Source of the DNA: Promicromonospora panici
GTDB lineage: Bacteria; Actinomycetota; Actinomycetes; Actinomycetales; Cellulomonadaceae
DNA: 64,000 nt
Assembly: GCF_900608595.1 (NCBI RefSeq)
Contig: NZ_UWYY01000026.1
Span: 1 to 64,000, forward strand
Direction of reading: 5' to 3'
In this document: positions 49,375 to 56,472 of the stretch, in pieces
How positions within the stretch are numbered: the stretch's first letter is position 1
Layout: the number at the start of each line of letters is the position of its first letter
Position numbers and translations under genes: made by a program
The notes under the pieces: generated by a model
The model's database searches: none
What the model saw: only the letters and a program-made list of their open reading frames with translations
Told to the model about the DNA's origin: nothing

Positions 49375-51381
49375 TCACCACCGGACGCGGCCGAACGTCA
49401 GGGACGCTCCGTCGTCGTCGAGCTGCGTCCACACGATGCGGTCGCCATGAACCCCTACCGAAGCCTGAGCTCGCGAGAGCTCGAGCACGCTCGGCAGGCC
49501 GCCGCGGCTGACCAGCGCGTACGCGCCGCCGTCCTCGGTGGACCACGCGGTGACCTCGTCCGAGACGTCGACGGCGACGGCAGGCGACCCGCCGCGCAGC
49601 CGAATGCCGGTGAGCGTGCGGGTGTCCACCACGTAGAGCAGGTTGCCGACGGCGAACGCCAGCCGCCCCTCGTCGTACCCGACCGCGGACACCGGATCGA
49701 ACTCGAGCTCCCCGTTCCTGACCGACAGCAGGGTCGTCGTCGCCGTCTCGTCCGGGGCCGAGATCAGCTCGATCACGGTCGAGCCGCCGTCCCCTGCCCC
49801 GATTCCCGGCCCGCCGGACCCTTCCTGGTAGGCGACCACCAGGCCGTCCGGGGACGAGGCCACCGCACAGACCCGTTCGCGGACGGCCGCGGTGGTCGAC
49901 GCCTCGGCTCCCAGGGTCGACGTGTGCAGGGTCTTGTCGCATCCCGTCGACGAAGGGCTCGACGCGGTGGTCCACCCGACCATCTCGTCCGAGAGTGCGA
50001 CCGCTCGAGCCTCGGCCACCTGGAGCACCGTGGAGTCACTCACCGTCACCACGCTTCCGTCCCGGTCCAGCAGGCGCAGCGTCCAGGGCAACGTGCCGGC
50101 GATCTGCGTGTTCGGCGTCTCGAACCAGGCCGCGCGGTCACCCTGGCGCGCCAGCTCGATCCCGTACGGCCAGCGGCCGTCCACCCGCTCGTTCCGTGCG
50201 ACGGTCATGGAGGCCAGGCGGTCGCCGTCCGGGACCAGCGCGTGCAGCGTGGACGGCCTGGTGAACTGGTCCCCGTCGAGCGCGGAGCCCGTGTCGGACC
50301 AGCCGAGCACGCTCTCGCCCGCCCCAATTGTGCCGGCCTCGACCGGGATGCGGACCCCGGTGGAGATCTCGTGGTCCACGGCCAGGTCGACGCAGGGCTG
50401 GACAGCGTGTGCGTCCGCTACGTCGATCACCCCGGTGACGGTGAACCCACCCAGCGCCGCAGCGGTCGAGTCGACCGGAATCGTGGGCGCGTCGTCGTCG
50501 GAACCGGTGCACGTGGTGGTGTCCGCGTGGTCCGACGACAGGTCGGCCAGCCCGCGCCCGTCCAGCCCGAGCACCGTGCGCAGCCAGTCGCTGCCCGGCA
50601 GCACCACCGGCCCGAACCCAGGCACCCGGACCGGCCCGGCGAGCATCAGTCCGAGCACAACAGCGACCACACCCGTCACCACGACGGCGCGCCGGACCAC
50701 GCTCCGGCGTCGGGCGGCCACCTGGGCCTGTCGCAGCACCTGCTGACCGTCGAGGCGGAACTCGGGGACGGCCTCGATCACGGACTCGCTCAGCAAGGTG
50801 CGCAGGCGGACCAGACCGCGCGCGTTGGTGGACTTCACGGTTCCCACCGAGATCCCGAGCTCATCGGCGACCTGCCCCTCCGACAGGTCGAGCAGATGCC
50901 GCAGCACGACGACGCGCCGCTGGCGGGCCGGGAGCGTGCGCAGCGCCCGGCCCAGCTCGTCCCGCACCGCGACGGAGTGCGCATGGTCCGGCGCGGGTGA
51001 GAGCGGGACGATCCCGTCGTCGGTCACCGCGGTTCGTCGTTCCTTGCGCCAGCCGTCGATCCGCAGATTCATCAGGATGCGGCGCGCGTAGGCGCGGGGC
51101 TCCCCCGCGCGGGCCTTGGACCAGGCGCGGTATGTCCGTTCGAACGTGGCCTGGACCAGCTCTTCCGCCTGGTGTGCGTCGCCGCTGAGAAGGTGGGCCG
51201 TCCGGAACAGGTACGGGCCGGCGGACACCACGAACGCCACGAACTCCGCGTCCTTGTCCTGAGCGACTTCAACCCTGGCACGCGCCGGGTCGACGACCGG
51301 CTGCTCGGCAGTTTCCGCGTTCATGCCACCCACCACGGGCGAACCGGCGCGAAGGTTGCTCGGCTCGGACTCGTGGCTCAC
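49375..51381 (-). CDS. Transmembrane ECF sigma factor with propeller-like exported domain, paralogue 3
   Basis: 668 residues, a more divergent member of the family. Region 2 at about 45-112 (LFRTAHLLSGDAHQAEELVQ, RAYARRILMNLRIDGWR), region 4 at 140-197 (LPARQRRVVVLRHLLDLSE, GTVKSTNARGLVRLRTLL), a basic run RRRSVVRR, one helix (231-249), then GPVRVPGFGPVVLPG and an exported part with two cysteines (TTTCTG, VQPCVD) plus further internal ones, and V-x-W strands (DEVTAWST, DRIVWTQ). Gene order and neighbours differ from the tandem pair, so it spread by duplication rather than operon transfer. GTG 51381 has GGAGG 9 bases upstream. Its promoter has a weaker ACAACTTT match and no clear -10 twin. Confidence 0.87.
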   Translation of the reverse strand: MSHESEPSNLRAGSPVVGGMNAETAEQPVVDPARARVEVAQDKDAEFVAFVVSAGPYLFRTAHLLSGDAHQAEELVQATFERTYRAWSKARAGEPRAYARRILMNLRIDGWRKERRTAVTDDGIVPLSPAPDHAHSVAVRDELGRALRTLPARQRRVVVLRHLLDLSEGQVADELGISVGTVKSTNARGLVRLRTLLSESVIEAVPEFRLDGQQVLRQAQVAARRRSVVRRAVVVTGVVAVVLGLMLAGPVRVPGFGPVVLPGSDWLRTVLGLDGRGLADLSSDHADTTTCTGSDDDAPTIPVDSTAAALGGFTVTGVIDVADAHAVQPCVDLAVDHEISTGVRIPVEAGTIGAGESVLGWSDTGSALDGDQFTRPSTLHALVPDGDRLASMTVARNERVDGRWPYGIELARQGDRAAWFETPNTQIAGTLPWTLRLLDRDGSVVTVSDSTVLQVAEARAVALSDEMVGWTTASSPSSTGCDKTLHTSTLGAEASTTAAVRERVCAVASSPDGLVVAYQEGSGGPGIGAGDGGSTVIELISAPDETATTTLLSVRNGELEFDPVSAVGYDEGRLAFAVGNLLYVVDTRTLTGIRLRGGSPAVAVDVSDEVTAWSTEDGGAYALVSRGGLPSVLELSRAQASVGVHGDRIVWTQLDDDGASLTFGRVRW

Positions 51382-51443
51382 GTGGCTGATCCTCCCTCAG
51401 CCAACCCGCCGGACCCCTGTCTGGCCGCTTGTGAAAGTTGTAA

Positions 51444-51455
51444 CATGACGTCATG
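51444..51455. promoter_or_regulatory. 12-bp palindrome over the DUF1992 start codon
   Basis: CATGACGTCATG is a perfect palindrome spanning the ATG at 51453. It lies in the 71-bp divergent gap shared with the third sigma-propeller gene, so a dimeric regulator could act on both; coincidence is possible. Confidence 0.3.
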
Positions 51456-52079
51456 GCGCCGGGACCGCGCAACGAAGCAGACAACGACCCCCTCCGCCGG
51501 GCCGCGCAGTACCGCGTGGACCGGGAGATCGCGAGCGACGAGGAGGCGGCCGGCTCCCCCGCGTCCGGCGAGACGAACGAGGGCGACGAGGGCAAGAAGC
51601 CGCTCGGCAGCATGAGCGCCGAGGAGCGCACCCGCTATGTCGACGTGGTCGTCGACCAGGCGATGCGCCGCGGCGAGTTCGACAATCTCCCCCTCCACGG
51701 CAAGCCGATCCCCGGGCTGACCGGCACCCACGATCCCGACTGGTGGGTCAAGGGCCTGATCGAGCGCGAGAACATCTCCGGCCTCCTGCCCTCGGCGCAG
51801 CTCCGCAAGGACGACGCCGAGCTGGACGGCACGCTCGACCTCGAGGCGATGGAGGAGCGCGTCCGGGAGATCGTCACGGACTTCAACGCCCGGGTCGTCG
51901 ACGCCCGGCGCCAGCTCCAGGGCGGTCCGCCGGTCGTCACGCCCACCCGGGACGTCGACGAGGAGGTCCGGCGGTGGACGGCGCGGCGCGCGGCCCGTCG
52001 CGCGAGCACCAACGAGGCGTCGCCCGCGCGAGACGAGCAGGCGACGTCGGAGAACCGGCCGTGGTGGCGGTTCTGGTGA
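51453..52079 (+). CDS. DUF1992/DnaJC28-like protein
   Basis: 208 residues. The central MRRGEFDNLPLHGKPIPGL, then DWWVKGLIERENISGLLP is the DUF1992 signature, found in DnaJ homolog subfamily C member 28 in eukaryotes and as a stand-alone protein in bacteria. No J-domain is present. N- and C-terminal tails are charged and probably disordered. ATG 51453. Divergent from the third sigma-propeller gene; role unknown. Confidence 0.87.
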   Translation: MAPGPRNEADNDPLRRAAQYRVDREIASDEEAAGSPASGETNEGDEGKKPLGSMSAEERTRYVDVVVDQAMRRGEFDNLPLHGKPIPGLTGTHDPDWWVKGLIERENISGLLPSAQLRKDDAELDGTLDLEAMEERVREIVTDFNARVVDARRQLQGGPPVVTPTRDVDEEVRRWTARRAARRASTNEASPARDEQATSENRPWWRFW

Positions 52080-52092
52080 CGAACCCTCGGGT

Positions 52093-52386
52093 TCAGAAGC
52101 CGTACGCGGTCACGATGACCACGACGGTGGTAAGCCAGTAGGGCACCGAGCCGAGCGCGAACCCCAGCCCAGCTGCCACGGCCATGCGGCCCCAGGTCGC
52201 GCCGAACTTGCCGAACAGCGCTCCGGCAGCCATGGCCAGACAGCCCGCGATCGTCACCCCCTCGGCTGCTCCCTGCGAGATCAGCATCCCGAGAATGAGC
52301 GCGACGATCCCGACTGTGGCCTCGCCGCGAGCGAGAAACGGCCCGCCCCGGCGAGCCCGGGGATGGGTCTCCTGGTGCGTTGTCAT
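52093..52386 (-). CDS. Small three-helix membrane protein
   Basis: 97 residues: hydrophilic start MTTHQETHPRARRGG, then three hydrophobic segments (EATVGIVALILGMLISQG, GVTIAGCLAMAAGALFG, WGRMAVAAGLGFALGSVPYW). No family recognised. ATG 52386 is preceded by GAGGGG about 10 bases upstream. It converges on the DUF1992 gene with 13 bp between stops. Confidence 0.65.
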   Translation of the reverse strand: MTTHQETHPRARRGGPFLARGEATVGIVALILGMLISQGAAEGVTIAGCLAMAAGALFGKFGATWGRMAVAAGLGFALGSVPYWLTTVVVIVTAYGF

Positions 52387-52496
52387 GGCGCATCGCCCCT
52401 CGTGCCTGACGTCGGTGTAGGCACCTCCATTCCAGGATCCCACCATGACTCCCGCATCGCCAGAGCGTGCGGAGACGAGCGAGCGGGCCGCTCGCC

Positions 52497-53708
52497 TCAC
52501 GCGTCGGCGAGCACGTAACCGTGGAACCAGCGCCGCATCTGACGCCACGCCTGCTCGCGCGCGGGCTTCGCCGAGAGGGTCACGTCGTGCAGGCCGCCGT
52601 CGATGCGCGCGAGCGTGACGAGCGAGCCGACGTCGGGCACCCGGCGGGCGATGCCGACCACGTCCAGCACGGAGTCAGTGCTCTTCATCTCCTCGCTCCA
52701 CCGCGTCGGGAGGGTGCTGCGTGTGCTGAGCAGGACCAGCACCGGCAGGTCGATATGCAGCCCGCGCGCCACCTCGTCCTGTCCCCGGAAGATCGCGGCG
52801 AGCCAGGCGGGCGTCGGCCGCCATCCGGCGTCGGGCCGCCAGGTGGCGTCGTAGTCCCACTCGCCGTCGAACCGCGACGAGATGGAGCGCGCGTACAGGC
52901 CACGGTCCAGGTTGACGAGCTGGCTGCGCGGCACGAGCACGGACTGCACGCGGATGCCGGGCTCCATCAGCTTGCGCACCGTCTCGCGGGGCTGGAACTC
53001 CAGCCATGGCGAGTTCAGCACCAGCCCGGCGATCCGCTCCTGGTTGCGCGCCGCCCACAGGCTGACGGTCAGGCCGCCCGTGGAGTGGCCCATGAGCACG
53101 AGCCTGCGTTCGGGCTGGTCGGCGCGCCCGTGCCCGATCGCGTCGAGCGCCGCCTCGATGTCCTCGTCGTAGATGGTGAGGCTGCGCACGTACCCAGGAG
53201 TCTGGCCCTCGCGCAGGCTGCGACCGTAACGCCGCAGGTCAAGGGCATGGAACCGCACCCCGAGGGACTCCCAGAAGTCAGCCAGGTGGGTCTGGAAGAA
53301 GTAGTCGAGCCACCCATGGACGTACAGCACGTCGACGCCGGTGTCAGGCGCGTCGGCCCGCGGCTCGCCGTCCTCTGCGTCCACGGGGATGGCGTCCGGC
53401 ACGACGTCGGGATGCGGGCGCGTGGCGCCCCGCAGGTGCAGCCGCCGGCCCAGCTCCGACAGCTCGTCCCACAGCCGCGCCACCTGCGGGTTCTCCGCAC
53501 CGACCCGGCGCAGACCGCGACGCGGCTCGGCGTCGTCAGACCGGTCCGGTGCGGGCCGGGCGCGGCGCACCAGGGTCGCCACGACCTCGGCTTCCTCCTC
53601 GTCAGGCTGCAGCGGCAGGGTCAGGTGCTCGAAGCCCGGCAGCACGTCGGGCTCCCACATCGGTTCCGGCGTCGTTCCGTCTTCCAGACCCGGGGAGAGG
53701 CTCGTCAT
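52497..53708 (-). CDS. Alpha/beta hydrolase (serine aminopeptidase S33-like)
   Basis: 403 residues. After a hydrophilic N-terminal region of about 130 residues, an alpha/beta-hydrolase core begins at DVLYVHGWLDYFFQ; the nucleophile elbow is MGHSTGGLTV, and DGGLHDVTLS near the C terminus provides the histidine. Resembles monoacylglycerol-lipase-type/S33 hydrolases. No signal peptide. ATG 53708 overlaps the upstream gene by 4 bp, so the two genes form a coupled operon. Substrate unknown. Confidence 0.88.
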   Translation of the reverse strand: MTSLSPGLEDGTTPEPMWEPDVLPGFEHLTLPLQPDEEEAEVVATLVRRARPAPDRSDDAEPRRGLRRVGAENPQVARLWDELSELGRRLHLRGATRPHPDVVPDAIPVDAEDGEPRADAPDTGVDVLYVHGWLDYFFQTHLADFWESLGVRFHALDLRRYGRSLREGQTPGYVRSLTIYDEDIEAALDAIGHGRADQPERRLVLMGHSTGGLTVSLWAARNQERIAGLVLNSPWLEFQPRETVRKLMEPGIRVQSVLVPRSQLVNLDRGLYARSISSRFDGEWDYDATWRPDAGWRPTPAWLAAIFRGQDEVARGLHIDLPVLVLLSTRSTLPTRWSEEMKSTDSVLDVVGIARRVPDVGSLVTLARIDGGLHDVTLSAKPAREQAWRQMRRWFHGYVLADA

Positions 53709-54640
53709 CTGACTGACGGTAACCGCAGGTGCGCCCACTCCGTCGGATAGTCGTCGAGCCAGGCCTCCAGCGACCGCGCCGCACGCCCCGCCAGGTGCCC
53801 GACGTCGGGGCTCACCTCCGCGAGCACGCCCGCCTCGATCGCCTGGCACTGCGTGATCCAGTCCTCGACCTCACTGGCCGTCGACCGGTAGAAGAGTGCG
53901 CGCGCCTGCTCCACGGTCTGCGGCACGTAGCGGACGGTCCGCCCCACGACCCTGGTCAGCGCCGCGGCCACCTCGTCCAGGCTCAGCGCTTCGGGCCCGG
54001 TCAGGAGGTAGGTCCGGCCCGCGTGACGCTTCCGGTCCTCGTCGAGCAGGACGGCCGTGGCGGCGTCGGCTACGTCGTCGTGGGACACGGAGGCGACCCG
54101 GCCGTTCCCGGCGGGCGCGCGGAGCACCGTGCTCAGGCCGGAGTCGTCCGACTCGTCGTAGACCGCGAACGTCAGGGTGCGGTGGAACATCGCCGTCCGC
54201 AGCATCGTCCAGCGCAGGTCGGTGCCGCGCAGGTACTCCTCGGTGAGCCAGTCGTCGCGGGCGGCGGACGCTATGGCATTCGGCCCCGCCCCGATCGACG
54301 ACACGTAGACCACGTGACGCACACCGGCGAGCACCGCCGCATCGATGGCCGCGCGATGCCGGCCGAGCCGCCCGGGGCGCGCCTGGCTCGGCACCAGGAA
54401 CAGCGCATGAGCATCCGCGAACGCGCTGGTCAGGGTCCTGGGGTCGGCGTCGGACGGGACGGCGACGACCTCCGCCTCCGGCAGCGGTGCGCCGTCGGGG
54501 AGCCGAGGCGTGGTGCCCTTGCCGGCGACCAGGAGGCGCTGCTGACCACCCGCCGCGGCGATGCGGAAGGCAAGCCTGGAACCGAGACGGCCGTCGGCCC
54601 CTGTGAGAGCGACGAGCCGGTCAGGCGACGCGGGCGTCAT
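53705..54640 (-). CDS. NAD(P)H-binding NmrA-like protein
   Basis: 311-residue Rossmann-fold protein of the NmrA/atypical SDR group: VALTGADGRLGSRLAFRIA is the dinucleotide-binding motif, HVVYVSSIGAGPNAI and DDWLTEEYLRGTDLRWTMLRT are the typical later segments (quinone-oxidoreductase/QOR2-like family). No YxxxK catalytic pair is conserved, so it could be a redox sensor or a reductase. ATG 54640. First gene of the operon with the alpha/beta hydrolase. Confidence 0.87.
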   Translation of the reverse strand: MTPASPDRLVALTGADGRLGSRLAFRIAAAGGQQRLLVAGKGTTPRLPDGAPLPEAEVVAVPSDADPRTLTSAFADAHALFLVPSQARPGRLGRHRAAIDAAVLAGVRHVVYVSSIGAGPNAIASAARDDWLTEEYLRGTDLRWTMLRTAMFHRTLTFAVYDESDDSGLSTVLRAPAGNGRVASVSHDDVADAATAVLLDEDRKRHAGRTYLLTGPEALSLDEVAAALTRVVGRTVRYVPQTVEQARALFYRSTASEVEDWITQCQAIEAGVLAEVSPDVGHLAGRAARSLEAWLDDYPTEWAHLRLPSVR

Positions 54641-54702
54641 TACCTCACGGTAGTCGGCTGATGATCAGCGAGCCGGGCGGAGGGGGGTGAATCGTCTGCC
54701 GA

Positions 54703-55218
54703 TCACGCGCCCGAGGACACCCCGAGCTCCGCCCGGACGAAGTGGACCACGCCGTCCGCGGCCGCCTCGATCTCGGACAGGCACACCTCGAAGTCGCGGG
54801 AACCGCCGTACCAGGGGTCGGCGATGTCTAGCTCGTCCTCGGGGAAGTCTGCGACCGATGGATCGAACGACCGGTACATCCGGATCGTGGCGTCGCCCCC
54901 GACGCGTCCCGCGAGGTCGCGCAGCCCGCGCGCGTGCCGGGTGGTCATGGCGAGGATCAGATCCCGCGAACGGACGTCATCGGTGGTCACCTGGCGTGCC
55001 CGGTGCCCGTCACCCGTGGGGTAGCCGCGCTCCGCGAGGACCGCACGGGCACGCCGGTCGACCGGGTTGCCGTGCTCCTCGTCGCTCACTCCGGACGAGT
55101 CCACCACGACGGCGTCGCCCAGGCCCGCGGCCTCGAAGCGGTCCCGGAGCACGATCTCGGCCATCGGGGACCTGCAGATGTTTCCCGTACAGACGGTCAT
55201 CACGCGGTAGGCAGTCAC
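54703..55218 (-). CDS. Low-molecular-weight protein-tyrosine phosphatase
   Basis: 171-residue LMW-PTP. The P-loop VCTGNICRS carries the nucleophile C10 and R16 (C-x5-R), and DPWYGG near the C terminus carries the general-acid aspartate. Such enzymes dephosphorylate tyrosine kinases, or act on host or capsule-related targets in actinobacteria. GTG 55218 has GGGAG 9 bases upstream; GTG 55224 is an alternative. A 280-bp leader with a short uORF and a terminator-like hairpin precedes it. Confidence 0.9.
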   Translation of the reverse strand: MTAYRVMTVCTGNICRSPMAEIVLRDRFEAAGLGDAVVVDSSGVSDEEHGNPVDRRARAVLAERGYPTGDGHRARQVTTDDVRSRDLILAMTTRHARGLRDLAGRVGGDATIRMYRSFDPSVADFPEDELDIADPWYGGSRDFEVCLSEIEAAADGVVHFVRAELGVSSGA

Positions 55219-55284
55219 GTGCACATTCTCCCTGGCAGCTGGGGTTCGATCTGCCGGGCCTGGACGCGGCCCCGGCGTGGGGCA

Positions 55285-55346
55285 GGGGAAAGCCCGCGGG
55301 GCGACTTGCGTCAGCCGTGCTGGACGAGGGCACGGCACCCGCGGGC
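55285..55346 (-). terminator. Terminator-like hairpin in the phosphatase leader
   Basis: CCCGCGGGC/GCCCGCGGG (55338-55346 with 55292-55300) plus an inner GCACGGC/GCCGTGC stem form a long hairpin; on the minus strand it is followed by TTTCCCC. It stands between the uORF and the phosphatase start, so it could act as an attenuator. Confidence 0.5.
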
Positions 55347-55461
55347 TCCGGTGGTCGCGAGAAACTCGCCACCATTGTCCCGTTGCGCCTGAGCAGATCA
55401 GGAAGGCCCCGTGCTGAGCCCTCCGACCGCCGTCGGCGCGAAACGCATACGCGTCACGCGA

Positions 55462-55500
55462 CTAGCGCGCGACCACCTCATGGGTCCGATGTGAAATCAC
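55462..55500 (-). CDS. Possible 12-residue leader peptide (uORF)
   Basis: GTG at 55500 opens VISHRTHEVVAR followed by TAG at 55462-55464. It is preceded five bases upstream by AAGGGAGGTGATCC (55506-55519), a 13-of-14 match to the full anti-16S Shine-Dalgarno, far stronger than any other site in the window. Such a strong site on a tiny frame is the main reason to believe it is translated. The peptide sequence is not one I recognise. Confidence 0.4.
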   Translation of the reverse strand: MISHRTHEVVAR

Positions 55501-55644
55501 TACTCGGATCACCTCCCTTCTCATGTGCCCACGAACCTACGCTTTGCGGCGGCCGGCGCACAGGTTTTTTCCTCGCGGCGAAATCTGTAGCCCCGAGCAC
55601 CGGCCCGAGCGACGACTTTTGGAGCTCTGCTCCGTCTGCCCTGT

Positions 55645-56472
55645 ATGACCACCATCACCGCCGACGCCTTCACGACGTCGGCCGACGGCACCCGGATCGC
55701 GTACGACCTGACCGGTCCCACACCCGGTCTGGCGCCCGCGATAGTGGTGGTCGACGGCGTGCTCGCCCACCGCTTGCCCATCACGCTGGCCGTGGCGTCG
55801 GAGCTCCGTGATCGTGCGACGACGCTGCGGTACGACCGGCGGGGTCGAGGCGGGAGCGGAGACACGGTGCCCTATAGCGTGGACCGGGAGGTCGACGACA
55901 TCGCCGCGCTGCTGGAGGTCACGGGCCCGGCGGCGCTGCTGGGTATCTCCTCGGGGGTGTTCCTGGCGCTACGCGCGGCGGCCGATCTCGGCACCGGGGT
56001 CACCGGCGTCCTCTGTTACGAGCCGACGTACGACGTGTCGAGCGGGGAACCACCTGCCGACCCACGGATGATCGCGGGGGTCGAGGCCTGCATCGAGGTG
56101 GGCGACCCGGGCAGCGCGGTCGAGCTGTTCCTCGACGTCGTCGGGATGCCCTGCCGGCTGCTGCCGCGGATGCGGGCGTCGGCGTCGTGGGCGAGCCTCG
56201 AGGCGATAGCGGCGACGATCGCCTACGACGGGCGGATCCTCGCGGGCGTCGCGCTGGGCCGAAGGGCCCTGATGCGCCGGTGGGACGTGATCACTCAGCC
56301 GGTCCTGGTCGCCGACGGCGCCGCGAGCGCCTCGGCGGTATCCGCGGCCGCCGACTCGCTGGCGGCGGTGCTCCCGGCGGCACGTCGGGTGACCCTGCCC
56401 GGGCAGGGGACCGACGTGCCGCCGGAGGCGATGGCGGAGGCGGTAGCACGCCTCCTCGACCTCAGTCGGTGA
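55645..56472 (+). CDS. Alpha/beta hydrolase
   Basis: 275 residues. VVVDGVLAHRLPITLAVASEL at the oxyanion-hole position, the nucleophile elbow LLGISSGVFLALRAA (Gly-x-Ser-x-Gly) and a C-terminal GTDVPPEAMAEAVARLL. The His of the triad is not obvious: the usual GxxH position near the C terminus reads GQGTD, so activity is uncertain. ATG 55645. Divergent from the phosphatase leader and convergent with the Ig-repeat protein, whose stop is inside the last 11 bp of this gene. Confidence 0.85.
   Translation: MTTITADAFTTSADGTRIAYDLTGPTPGLAPAIVVVDGVLAHRLPITLAVASELRDRATTLRYDRRGRGGSGDTVPYSVDREVDDIAALLEVTGPAALLGISSGVFLALRAAADLGTGVTGVLCYEPTYDVSSGEPPADPRMIAGVEACIEVGDPGSAVELFLDVVGMPCRLLPRMRASASWASLEAIAATIAYDGRILAGVALGRRALMRRWDVITQPVLVADGAASASAVSAAADSLAAVLPAARRVTLPGQGTDVPPEAMAEAVARLLDLSR

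Larger units (their letters stand above)
55219..55644. other. 426-bp intergenic region with leader-like elements
   Basis: No full-length gene on either strand. Reading toward the phosphatase gene it contains a strong ribosome-binding site and a 12-codon uORF (55462-55500) and a terminator-like hairpin (55285-55346). The right-hand part (55520-55644) must hold the promoters of the phosphatase leader and of the divergent hydrolase gene; I see no recognisable -10/-35 pair. Confidence 0.5.

Noticed and set aside
55506..55519. A 16S rRNA 3' end fragment (GGATCACCTCC)
   Set aside because: Only the anti-Shine-Dalgarno stretch matches; nothing upstream resembles 16S helix 45. On the minus strand it works as a Shine-Dalgarno before a short frame.
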